Shown piece after piece: positions 33,396 to 40,448 of a DNA stretch of 53,913 nucleotides. The stretch spans positions 1 to 53,913 of the forward strand of contig DATGMB010000211.1 in NCBI GenBank assembly GCA_035293845.1. Direction: 5' to 3'. The first letter of the stretch is position 1. Each line of letters starts with the position of its first letter. Source of the DNA: DATGMB01 sp035293845. Its GTDB lineage: Bacteria; Acidobacteriota; Terriglobia; Bryobacterales; Bryobacteraceae. Position numbers and translations under genes: made by a program. The notes beneath the pieces were generated by a model, which saw nothing but the letters and a program-made list of their open reading frames with translations, was not told the origin of the DNA and ran no database searches.

Positions 33396-33947
33396 TTACC
33401 TGGCCACCGCTGGTGTGGAATCGGTCGCCGGGCCCTTCGCCAGGCGCTCGCGGAGATCCTGGATTTCCATCGTTTGCTGGTTCATCTTGTCGCGCAACTC
33501 CCGGTTATCCTTTTCCTGCTGGATCATGTGCAGGGTGAGTTCCTCGACCTTGGCCAGCAGCTTGGCCTGCATGTCGCCGATGCCGACGCCTTTCTCCTTG
33601 ACCTCGGCTTCGGTGGGGATGTCCGGCAGATGCCCGTTCGCCTGAATGTACTGGCTGATCTCGCTCAGTGGGCGCAGCCGGTAGTCCGGCCGGAACACGT
33701 AATCCGACCAGCCGCTCGGAGGGATGACAATGACCTCCTGGGCGCCGATTGTGCCCTTGACGGAGAGCAGATATTGCGGGGTAGTCGTCCCTATGCCGAC
33801 GTTGCCGTTGTTGTAATAGATATTAGAGCCGCTCGTCTGCCACTGTCCCCAGGCCGGGCTCGGCTCCAAGGCCAGGCAAAAAAGGGCAAGAGCGCCGATC
33901 CAGATTGCCCGGTGACCATTCCGATACGATGAGTATCTACGAATCAT
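33396..33947 (-). CDS. Tail-fibre-like coiled-coil exported protein, cassette 1
   Basis: The 183-residue product has a full signal peptide (IWIGALALFCLALEPSPAWG). Then come the collar NVGIGTTTPQYLLSVKG and the conserved block DYVFRPDYRLRPLSEISQYI with ANGHLPDIPTEAEVKEKGVG, followed by a long coiled coil (LLAKVEELTLHMIQQEKDNR, ELRDKMNQQTMEIQDLRERL). It is the complete paralogue of the protein at 27279. VGIGTTxP collars precede trimerising tips in phage-like fibres and adhesins, so oligomerisation through the coil is likely. It starts 24 bases after the frameshifted regulatory-like gene and ends 11 bases before the exoprotein gene. Confidence 0.8.
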   Translation of the reverse strand: MIRRYSSYRNGHRAIWIGALALFCLALEPSPAWGQWQTSGSNIYYNNGNVGIGTTTPQYLLSVKGTIGAQEVIVIPPSGWSDYVFRPDYRLRPLSEISQYIQANGHLPDIPTEAEVKEKGVGIGDMQAKLLAKVEELTLHMIQQEKDNRELRDKMNQQTMEIQDLRERLAKGPATDSTPAVAR

Positions 33948-33971
33948 TGCGGTTTTCCTCTCAACTCGATG

Positions 33972-34675
33972 TCACTGCAAGAAGCCCAACACGGAAAATG
34001 TGAAACCCTTAGGGTTGTTGTCGCCTGTGGCGTGCTGGAAGGCCTGCTGGTTGGCATTGGCCGGAAGGGCCGCGCCATTGGCATCGCCCAGCTTGAGGTC
34101 GCGGCTGGAAATGTGGAGTTTGAGCGTTGTGTCCAGCGGGATAGCTACACGATAGGTATATGTGGCCGCTCCAGCCGGGGCCGCTCCTGCCGTGGCTGGA
34201 CCACCCGCGAGGCGAGCCGGATAATAGAAGCCGCGCGGTCCCCAGACACCGAGGGTCAGGTCCGGATGGCGGCCGTCTTTGGTCAATTGGCTCAAACCCT
34301 TTTGCGTATCCAGCACCTGCATGTTGAGGATGGAGGCGGGCGCCAGCGCGATCTTGAGTCCGGTTGCGGCCTGGCGGACGCGAGAACAACTCCGACGGCG
34401 GCGCTCCACTGGCATGGGTCCAGATACCGGTCGCCGGTAACCTGCACGCAGATGGAGTAATTGCCGGGCGTGAGTCCCTGAATCCGAAAGACGCCATCGC
34501 CGCCGGACTTGGTGTTCCGGGAAAACGGCGGGGCGGTGGCGCGGCTGGCGACGACCAAGGCGGCGGGAACCGGCTTCTGCGTCTTGCCATCTACGATCGT
34601 GCCGGCGATGCTGGCGGTTCCGGTCTGGCCGATGGCTACAGAGCTAATCAGCAATAAGATCGGGATGTATTTCAC
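33972..34675 (-). pseudogene. Carboxypeptidase-regulatory-like exported protein, cassette 1 (frameshifted)
   Basis: From the ATG at 34675 the frame gives a signal peptide (MKYIPILLLISSVAIGQ) and a CarboxypepD_reg fold (ASIAGTIVDGKTQKPVPAAL, GVFRIQGLTPGNYSICVQVT, YLDPCQWSAAVGVVL). Near 34380 one base is missing (CTCGCGTCC), and the sense continues in another frame as VRQAATGLKIALAPASILNM to SVLGFLQ. The joined product of about 234 residues matches the gene at 27822 in layout and in the YLDPC(Q/H)W motif. It is the first gene of the eleven-gene array. The indel may be a sequence error; if real, the gene is broken. Confidence 0.65.
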
Positions 34676-35118
34676 TGGTTGTCCTTGCTATGGATGGGCA
34701 ATGAGAGAGGCCTTGGGGACCGGGCGCGGAAAGCGGTTACGCGGGTGAGGGCGGGGTGCGGGACTGAATCGGCGGCAGGTACGAACATGAGCAGGTACGG
34801 CTCCAGCTTCCACAAGATATGAAACACAACGGCATGCCGTGCTCATGCCACTGCCAGGCCCTAACTCCGGCTGCACATTCCTTCGGCGGCTATCTGCCAG
34901 AGCTACTTCAAATCTGTTGTGGAGTATCCTACTATGCGGTTCGAGATAATACAAGAAATAATTTGAATATTTTTGCGGGTTACCGGTGTAGCCGATTTGC
35001 TTGCGCGGCGTCCCGGCGGGCGGCGCCAGCCGCAGGGCGCGCGGTGCTCAGCGCTGCGGGGGCGTCCCTCTGCGCCGGGCGTGGGCGCGGTCAGCTCGGG
35101 GCCGGCGGTGCTACGCGA
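34676..35118. other. Intergenic region upstream of the exoprotein array
   Basis: About 440 bases without a convincing gene lie between two minus-strand genes. The part from 34676 to about 34900 is featureless. From 34910 to 34975 the sequence is unusually AT-rich for the window (AATACAAGAAATAATTTGAA) and holds the candidate promoter listed separately. The rest is GC-rich with no repeat or RNA that I can recognise. Confidence 0.5.
34926..34954 (-). promoter_or_regulatory. Candidate promoter for the exoprotein array
   Basis: On the minus strand TTGTAT (34954-34949) and TAGGAT (34931-34926) are 17 bases apart in the only AT-rich stretch upstream of the array. Both boxes are poor matches to the sigma-70 consensus, so this is a weak prediction. 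Confidence 0.2.
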
Positions 35119-35622
35119 TCAGCGGCGCGACCGGGTGTTGCGCAGGAGGCGGTGGGCGGAGAAGGACACGATCCCGAAGAAGACGGCGAAGCTGAGGGCG
35201 ACGATCGTCAACTGGCGGGCGGGCGGGAGTTCCGTGACGGCCGGGCCGGGGCGGGCGAAGTCGAGAGCGACGCGGATGTGGACGGTGGCGGGAGTGCGGG
35301 CGCCGTTGTCGATGACCACGACGTACTCGCCGGGGGCCGCGGCGGCGTAGTGGAGCTCGCCGCGCGGACCTGCGGGGGTCGACTCGACGATGCCGTGGGG
35401 GATGCCGTCGATGCGCTTCTGCAGGTCCTCGCGGCGGAGGAGGGCGATGCGGATGCCGTCGGCGGGAGGATCGGTTTCGTAGCGGGCGGTGATGAGGGCG
35501 GGCTGCTGCTTGAGCGCGATGACGGCGTCGGGGAAGCGCCAGTCCTGCGCGGGGATGCGGTAGACGTCGTCTACCAGTTCGACGCGCGAGGCGGCCAGAA
35601 GCATGAGGAGCAGGGCAAGCAA
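35119..35622 (-). CDS. Exported protein with C-terminal membrane helix, unknown
   Basis: The 167-residue product starts with a hydrophobic signal (MLALLLMLLAASRVELV). It continues with a beta-type domain (GEYVVVIDNGARTPATVHIR) and ends with a transmembrane helix and basic tail (LTIVALSFAVFFGIVSFSAH then RLLRNTRSRR). A lumenal beta domain on a single C-terminal helix recalls GOLD/emp24-like arrangements, but this is only topology. The start is TTG at 35622. It is divergent from the MauE/DoxX-thioredoxin gene, with 37 bases between starts, so the promoters must be compact. No family is recognised. Confidence 0.6.
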   Translation of the reverse strand: MLALLLMLLAASRVELVDDVYRIPAQDWRFPDAVIALKQQPALITARYETDPPADGIRIALLRREDLQKRIDGIPHGIVESTPAGPRGELHYAAAAPGEYVVVIDNGARTPATVHIRVALDFARPGPAVTELPPARQLTIVALSFAVFFGIVSFSAHRLLRNTRSRR

Positions 35623-35659
35623 GCGAAACGGCGGCCCGCGGAAATCTTACAATGGGGCC

Positions 35660-36580
35660 ATGACCAGTATGGCACAGGCCCGCGCGCAGGTTGTGGCGCG
35701 CGCGCCGGCACGGTGGAAGACGGCGGCAAGCTGGGCGGCGGCGCTGGCTCTCGCGGCGCTCTTTTTGAGCTCGGGGTTGTGGAAGGCAGCGGAGCCGCAG
35801 GACTGGGCGGTGCGGCTGACGCAGGCGCGGGTGCCGCAGGGGTTGAGCGTGGCCGGGGCCATCGCGTTCGGAGTGGCGGAGACGGTGGCGGGAGTGCTGC
35901 TGGCAGTGCCCCGGCTACGGCGGTGGGGGGCGGCGCTGGCGGCGGCGCTGCTCGCGGCGTTCATGGTGTGGTTCGCATGGCATTATGCGGAGCTGCGCGG
36001 GGCGGATTGCAGTTGCTTTCCGTGGATCAAGCGCGTGGTGGGGCCGGGGTTCTTCGCGGGCGATGCGGCGATGCTGGTATTGGCGGCAGTGGCGGCGATG
36101 TGGGCGCCGCGGCCGCGGGGGCGGCGCGCGGTGGCGCTGATTGCGGGCGCGGTGACGGTATTCGCGCTGGTGTCCTATGGGGTGGAGGCGGCGCGCGAGG
36201 CCGGGGTGAAGGCGCCGGCGGCGATCACGGTGGACGGGCGGCCGTATGCGATCGGCCGCGGGCGGTTCTTCCTTTTCTTCTTCAACCCGATGTGCATGCA
36301 CTGCATGGACGCGGCGCAGCGGATGGCGCGGCTGGACTGGGGCGATACCAGGGTGGTGGCGATTCCGGTCGAGCAGCCGCAGTTTGCGCGGCAGTTTCTG
36401 GCGGAATCGGGGCTGAAGGCGGTGGTGTCGACGGATTTCGAGACGCTGGCGCGGGTGTTCGGGTATCGGACGTATCCGTTCGGGGTGGCGGTGGTGGACG
36501 GGCGGGAGAAGGCGGCGGTGCGTGCGTTCGAGGGGGATGAGCTGGCAAAGGAGCTGCGGGCGGCGGGGATGGTGCGGTGA
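35660..36580 (+). CDS. MauE/DoxX-type membrane protein fused to a thioredoxin-like domain
   Basis: The start is the ATG at 35660; the open frame extends 57 bases further upstream without support. The 306-residue product has four predicted helices in the first 150 residues, with the MauE/DoxX pattern FLSSGLWKAAEPQDWAVRLT and a CSCFPW cysteine pair. A thioredoxin-like domain follows (FLFFFNPMCMHCMDAAQRMA) with a CMHC redox motif. MauE-type proteins move electrons for disulphide exchange outside the membrane. The fusion suggests a single-chain thiol:disulphide relay. The partner is unknown. Confidence 0.8.
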   Translation: MTSMAQARAQVVARAPARWKTAASWAAALALAALFLSSGLWKAAEPQDWAVRLTQARVPQGLSVAGAIAFGVAETVAGVLLAVPRLRRWGAALAAALLAAFMVWFAWHYAELRGADCSCFPWIKRVVGPGFFAGDAAMLVLAAVAAMWAPRPRGRRAVALIAGAVTVFALVSYGVEAAREAGVKAPAAITVDGRPYAIGRGRFFLFFFNPMCMHCMDAAQRMARLDWGDTRVVAIPVEQPQFARQFLAESGLKAVVSTDFETLARVFGYRTYPFGVAVVDGREKAAVRAFEGDELAKELRAAGMVR

Positions 36581-36589
36581 GGGCATAAA

Positions 36590-36623
36590 TTCACCGCCGA
36601 GACGCCGAGGCGCCGAGAAATTG
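36590..36623. repeat. CGCAGAGA-type dispersed repeat (half element)
   Basis: The + strand reads TTCACCGCCGAGACGCCGAG and continues GCGCCGAGAAATT between the MauE fusion gene and the TPR-like gene. It is related to copies at 4945, 37805 and 52071. Confidence 0.55.
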
Positions 36624-36690
36624 CGAAAGACGGCGCGAGGATTCCGGGCGCGAAGCGCTGTGGTAAGATTCCGGCGGAACGGGGGACAAC

Positions 36691-37794
36691 ATGCGCACGT
36701 TGGCGATGATCGCGGTGTTTGCGCTGGCTGCGTTCGGGCAGCGGCATAAGTTGGACGAGGTCGATGCGGGCAAGCCGGAGGGGCAGTTGTTGCAGCAGTG
36801 CCTGCAGGAGAACGATCCGATCAAGAAGGCGGGCTTGATGGAGCAGTTCGTGGGGCAGTATCCGAAGACGCCGCAAACGGTTTGGGTGCTGGAGCAGTTG
36901 CAGCAATACTACGCGAAGGCGGGGCAGGCGGAGCAGGCGATGGCGGCGGGGGAGAAGCTGCTCGCGCTGGACCCGGAGGACCCGGAAGCGGCGTTGCAGT
37001 GCCTGAAGGCGGCGGAGGCGGAGAAGAATGTCGCGCTGATCGAGAAATATTCGGAGCTGACGTTCGCCAACGCGCGCAAGGATGCGGCGGCGCCGCAGCC
37101 GCAGGACGCGGACAAGGTGGAGGACTGGAAGCGCGAAGTGGATTATGCGAAGCAGGTCGCCATTTACGCGGATTATGCGCTGTTCCGCGCGGCGGCGGAG
37201 ACGCGCGACCCGAAGCTGACGATCGAGTTGGCCGAGATGCTGCAGAAGCGCAGCCCGGACTCCGAGTATGTGCCGAAGATGAACGACGTGCTCTTTCTGG
37301 CGTACCGGCAGACGGGGGCGAACGATAAGGCGCTGGCTCTCGCGGAGAAGGTGCTGGCGAACCAACAGACAAACGCCGATATGCTGCTGGTGGTAGCGAA
37401 CAGCTATCTGGAGCAGAAGAAGAATCCGGAGAAGGTGCACGCGTACGCGGCGAAGGCGGCGGAGATCCTGGCGGCCGAGGCGCAGGCGCCGCCGATGGAG
37501 CGGGGGCTGGCGTACTATCTGAACGGCAAGCAGTACGCGAACGAAAACCAGTTCGGGCCGGCGGATGAACAACTGCGCAAGGCGCTGCCGCTGGTGGAGA
37601 CGAATGCGGGGCTGAAGGCGGAGGTGCTGTTCCTGCTGGGCCTCGCGAATTACAAGCTGGCGAATGGCGCGCCGGCGCGGGCGCAGGAATCGGCGAATTA
37701 TTTCCGGGCCTGCGCGGCGCTGAAGAGTCCGTATCAGGCGACGGCAGCGCAGAACCTGGCGCGAATACAGAAGGAGTACCGGGGGATCAAGTGA
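36691..37794 (+). CDS. Exported TPR-like protein
   Basis: The 367-residue product has a signal peptide (MRTLAMIAVFALAAFGQ) and then consecutive helical pairs in TPR register: TVWVLEQLQQYYAKAGQAEQ, AMAAGEKLLALDPEDPEAAL, DVLFLAYRQTGANDKALALA, VLFLLGLANYKLANGAPARA. TPR arrays mediate protein contacts in the periplasm, for example in outer-membrane assembly or polysaccharide export. No partner is nearby. The ATG at 36691 follows a GGGGGAC stretch. The gene is downstream of the MauE fusion, separated by a dispersed repeat, so they are probably not one operon. The function is unknown. Confidence 0.8.
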   Translation: MRTLAMIAVFALAAFGQRHKLDEVDAGKPEGQLLQQCLQENDPIKKAGLMEQFVGQYPKTPQTVWVLEQLQQYYAKAGQAEQAMAAGEKLLALDPEDPEAALQCLKAAEAEKNVALIEKYSELTFANARKDAAAPQPQDADKVEDWKREVDYAKQVAIYADYALFRAAAETRDPKLTIELAEMLQKRSPDSEYVPKMNDVLFLAYRQTGANDKALALAEKVLANQQTNADMLLVVANSYLEQKKNPEKVHAYAAKAAEILAAEAQAPPMERGLAYYLNGKQYANENQFGPADEQLRKALPLVETNAGLKAEVLFLLGLANYKLANGAPARAQESANYFRACAALKSPYQATAAQNLARIQKEYRGIK

Positions 37795-37804
37795 GGGATC
37801 AGCG

Positions 37805-37832
37805 AACCGCTGGGACGCCGAGACGCCGAGGA
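37805..37832. repeat. CGCAGAGA-type dispersed repeat (half element)
   Basis: The + strand reads AACCGCTGGGACGCCGAGAC then GCCGAGGAAA just before the acetate kinase gene. It is a diverged copy of the same repeat as at 36590. Confidence 0.5.
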
Positions 37833-37852
37833 AATACGCATTGGGAGAACCT

Positions 37853-38959
37853 GTGAACCTGCTGATACCGAATTTGGGGTCGACGTCGTTGAAGTGGCAG
37901 ATTCTGGAGATGCCGTCGGAGGCCGTGGTGGCCCGGGGGCGCGTGGAGCGCGTGACGGATTATGGGGAGGCGATCCGGGGGATTGCTACGGACGGTGCGG
38001 CAATCGACGCGATCGCGCTGAAGGCGGTGCACGGCGGGCCGGAGTACCGGCGGACGTGCGTGGTGGATGGGGCGGTGGTGGATGCGCTGCGGCGCTTTCT
38101 GCCGGCGGCGCCGGCGCACAACGCGATCTATCTGGCGGCGATCGAGGCGTTCCAGCGCGCGATGCCGGGAGTGCCGATCGTGGCGGCGTTCGAGCCGGAG
38201 TTCCACGCGACGATGCCGGAGCACGCGCGGCTATACGGGGTGCCGGCGGCATGGCTGGAAGCGGGCGTCGCGAAGTACGGGTTCCACGGGGCGTCGCACC
38301 GGTACGTGAGCGAGCGCGCGGCGGAGATGCTGGGCCGGCAGGCGCGGCTGGTGAGCTGTCACCTGGGCGGGAGCTCTTCGATGTGCGCGATCGATCGCGG
38401 GAAATCGGTGGATACGACGATGGGATTTTCGCCGCAATCGGGGCTGGAGAACGCGACGCGGCATGGGGACGTCGACGTGTTCGCGGTGCTCTACATGATG
38501 GAGCGGTACGGGTGGAGCGCGGAGGAGGTGCGGAGCCAACTGGCCCGAGGCGGGGGACTGGCGGGGCTTTCGGGAATCGCGGGCGGGGACCTGCGGGATA
38601 TCGAAGCGGCGGCCGATGGCGGATCGGAGCGGGCGCGGACGGCGATCGCGGTGTTTGCCTATCAGGTGAAGAAGACGATCGGCGCATACGCGGCGGCGAT
38701 GGGCGGGCTCGATGCGGTGGCGTTCACGGGTGGGATCGGGGAGAATTCGGCGCGGCTGCGGGCGGCGTGTCTCGAGGGGCTGGCGTTCATGGGAATCGAG
38801 CTCGATGCGGAACGGAACGAGCGGGGCAGGGGAGACCGCGTGGTTTCGGCGGACGGGTCGCGGGTGACGGTGCTGGCGCTGGCGACGAATGAGGAGGTGA
38901 TCGTGGCCAGGAGGGCTTGGCGGTGTCTGGCGGAACTCGGGGCGGCGGCGGGGAGTTAG
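37853..38959 (+). CDS. ackA: Acetate kinase family protein (divergent)
   Basis: The start is GTG at 37853, five bases after GGGAG. The longer TTG frame at 37841 would include the ribosome binding site. The 368-residue protein matches acetate/propionate kinases: IPNLGSTSLKWQI, AVHGGPEY, KYGFHGASHRYVSERAAEML, GKSVDTTMGFSP, TRHGDVDVF, AFTGGIGEN and NEEVIVARR. The usual FDTAFH, whose aspartate is catalytic, is FEPEFHATMP here, replacing Asp with Glu. No phosphotransacetylase gene is adjacent. Substrate-level ATP production from acetyl phosphate is the default role, but the changes leave another acyl phosphate or phosphate acceptor possible. The length is slightly below the usual 400. Confidence 0.82.
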   Translation: MNLLIPNLGSTSLKWQILEMPSEAVVARGRVERVTDYGEAIRGIATDGAAIDAIALKAVHGGPEYRRTCVVDGAVVDALRRFLPAAPAHNAIYLAAIEAFQRAMPGVPIVAAFEPEFHATMPEHARLYGVPAAWLEAGVAKYGFHGASHRYVSERAAEMLGRQARLVSCHLGGSSSMCAIDRGKSVDTTMGFSPQSGLENATRHGDVDVFAVLYMMERYGWSAEEVRSQLARGGGLAGLSGIAGGDLRDIEAAADGGSERARTAIAVFAYQVKKTIGAYAAAMGGLDAVAFTGGIGENSARLRAACLEGLAFMGIELDAERNERGRGDRVVSADGSRVTVLALATNEEVIVARRAWRCLAELGAAAGS

Positions 38960-38969
38960 GAGTGGGCGC

Positions 38970-40448
38970 TCAGCGGATGCCGTAGAGTTCCAGATCGATG
39001 GATTTTTCGGCGTGTTCGGGGACTGTGATTTCCTGGGCGGTGGCGGTCATGGTTTCGGGGGCGGGGTTGAGATATTCGAATGTGCTGAGGATGCGGTAGG
39101 CACCGGGGGCGAGGGCATCGAAGCGGTATGCGCCGAGATTGTCGGTGCGGGCGATGTGCAGGTCGCCGACGCGCTTTTTCGCGGCCGGATCCCAGCCTTC
39201 GAGGTAGACGGGCGCGCCGGGGACGGGGTCGCTGCCGCTTTTCACACTGCCGCGGACCGAGCCGGGGCCGCCTGACAGTTGAAAGCGGATGCTGACGTAA
39301 TCGCCGGCGAGGAATTCGTTCCAGCCGTCGGCGCGTCCGGCGTCCCTGTGGAATGAGCCGTAGAAACCGGAGACGTAATAGCCGGCGGGGGGCGTCAGCA
39401 TCACTTCCCAGCGGCCGGGTGGGATCGTGGCCGCTCCGCGATTCAGGTCGAGCGGCATTGGTTTGCCCATGCCTGCGAGATCTTTGCGGCGGATCATGGC
39501 GGTGGACGAAGCGCTGGTGGGCGCGCCGCTCACGAACACGGCCGCCGGACGCACCGGATTTGCCAGCAGTGTGATTCCCTGGTTGCCGTGCAGGTGGAAG
39601 CGCTGATAGCCGGCGCGCAGCGGCGCGCCATCTTCGGGCAGGGCGGCGCACTCGCCGTAAACTTCGTATTCGCCAGGCGGAAGGCCGCTGAACTCAGCAA
39701 AGGTCCCCTCCGCCGTCTTGCGGCCCATATCGGAAGCCAGGGTGATGCGGCACGGCGGCGCGGCGGGCGGAGGGATCGCGACGGTCACGGTGAAGAGCCG
39801 TCCGGGCGCGGGGCGGACGTCGACGTGGGCGATTTCGGTTTCGGGCTGCAGATCGATGTGCTGGGCCTCCTCGACGCGAGCGGCTTCCTGCGCGAAGGTC
39901 GGGAGGTACGAGCCGTCGTCGTATTGTTTGCCGACGGTGCGCACGGCGTAGCTGCCGGGTTCGAGGCCGTCGAGGCGGTAGATCCCGCGGTCATCGGTTT
40001 TCACGGTGCGGATGAGCTCGGGCGGCGTGCTGAGACGATAGGCGGCGATCTCGTGGTCGGGCAGGCCGATATCGTTTTCGTCGAGGACCGTTCCGGTGAT
40101 GGCGCTGGGGAGGAGCAGGCGCAGGCTGCAGAAGGCGGTGTCCTCATCGCGCAGGAGGATGGGCTGGCCCGCGGAATTCCAGCGCTTCTGGCCGTATTCC
40201 ATGGCGAGAAAGCCTTTGCGCGACGCCTTGAGGATGTAGTAGCCGGCGGGGAGGCGATCGAAAGCGAAGGCGCCGAAGCGATCGGCGCGGGCGGAGCGCG
40301 TGTCGCCGGGGGTGCCGCCGACCGGCTGCAGGATCACGACCGAGCGGGCGAGCGGCTTGCCGGTATAATTTTCGACAACCACGCCGCGGATGACGGCCGC
40401 GTGGAGCGCGGCGGCGGCGAGCGCGGCGGACAGCAGGAAGCGAGTCAT
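38970..40448 (-). CDS. Carboxypeptidase-regulatory-like exported protein, tandem copy 2
   Basis: The 492-residue product has a signal peptide (FLLSAALAAAALHA) and three CarboxypepD_reg-type folds: IRGVVVENYTGKPLARSVVI near residue 20, ITGTVLDENDIGLPDHEIAA near 110, and a C-terminal one (VRGSVKSGSDPVPGAPVYLE). Each is followed by a YxFxxLxPGxY-type strand (GIYRLDGLEPGSYAVRTVGK; GAYRFDALAPGAYRILSTFE). It is paralogous to the gene immediately upstream, overlapping it by ATGA, so both come from a tandem duplication and are co-translated. Such proteins are abundant in Acidobacteriota. Function beyond an extracellular binding scaffold is unknown. Confidence 0.85.
   Translation of the reverse strand: MTRFLLSAALAAAALHAAVIRGVVVENYTGKPLARSVVILQPVGGTPGDTRSARADRFGAFAFDRLPAGYYILKASRKGFLAMEYGQKRWNSAGQPILLRDEDTAFCSLRLLLPSAITGTVLDENDIGLPDHEIAAYRLSTPPELIRTVKTDDRGIYRLDGLEPGSYAVRTVGKQYDDGSYLPTFAQEAARVEEAQHIDLQPETEIAHVDVRPAPGRLFTVTVAIPPPAAPPCRITLASDMGRKTAEGTFAEFSGLPPGEYEVYGECAALPEDGAPLRAGYQRFHLHGNQGITLLANPVRPAAVFVSGAPTSASSTAMIRRKDLAGMGKPMPLDLNRGAATIPPGRWEVMLTPPAGYYVSGFYGSFHRDAGRADGWNEFLAGDYVSIRFQLSGGPGSVRGSVKSGSDPVPGAPVYLEGWDPAAKKRVGDLHIARTDNLGAYRFDALAPGAYRILSTFEYLNPAPETMTATAQEITVPEHAEKSIDLELYGIR

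Noticed and set aside
22845..34675. Phage or prophage origin because of tail-fibre-like proteins
   Set aside because: No capsid, terminase, integrase or other structural phage gene is present, and the proteins have signal peptides, which phage tail fibres lack.
34819..36540. + strand frame of 573 codons
   Set aside because: It overlaps a supported minus-strand gene and the MauE fusion in another frame, and is almost all Gly/Ala/Arg.
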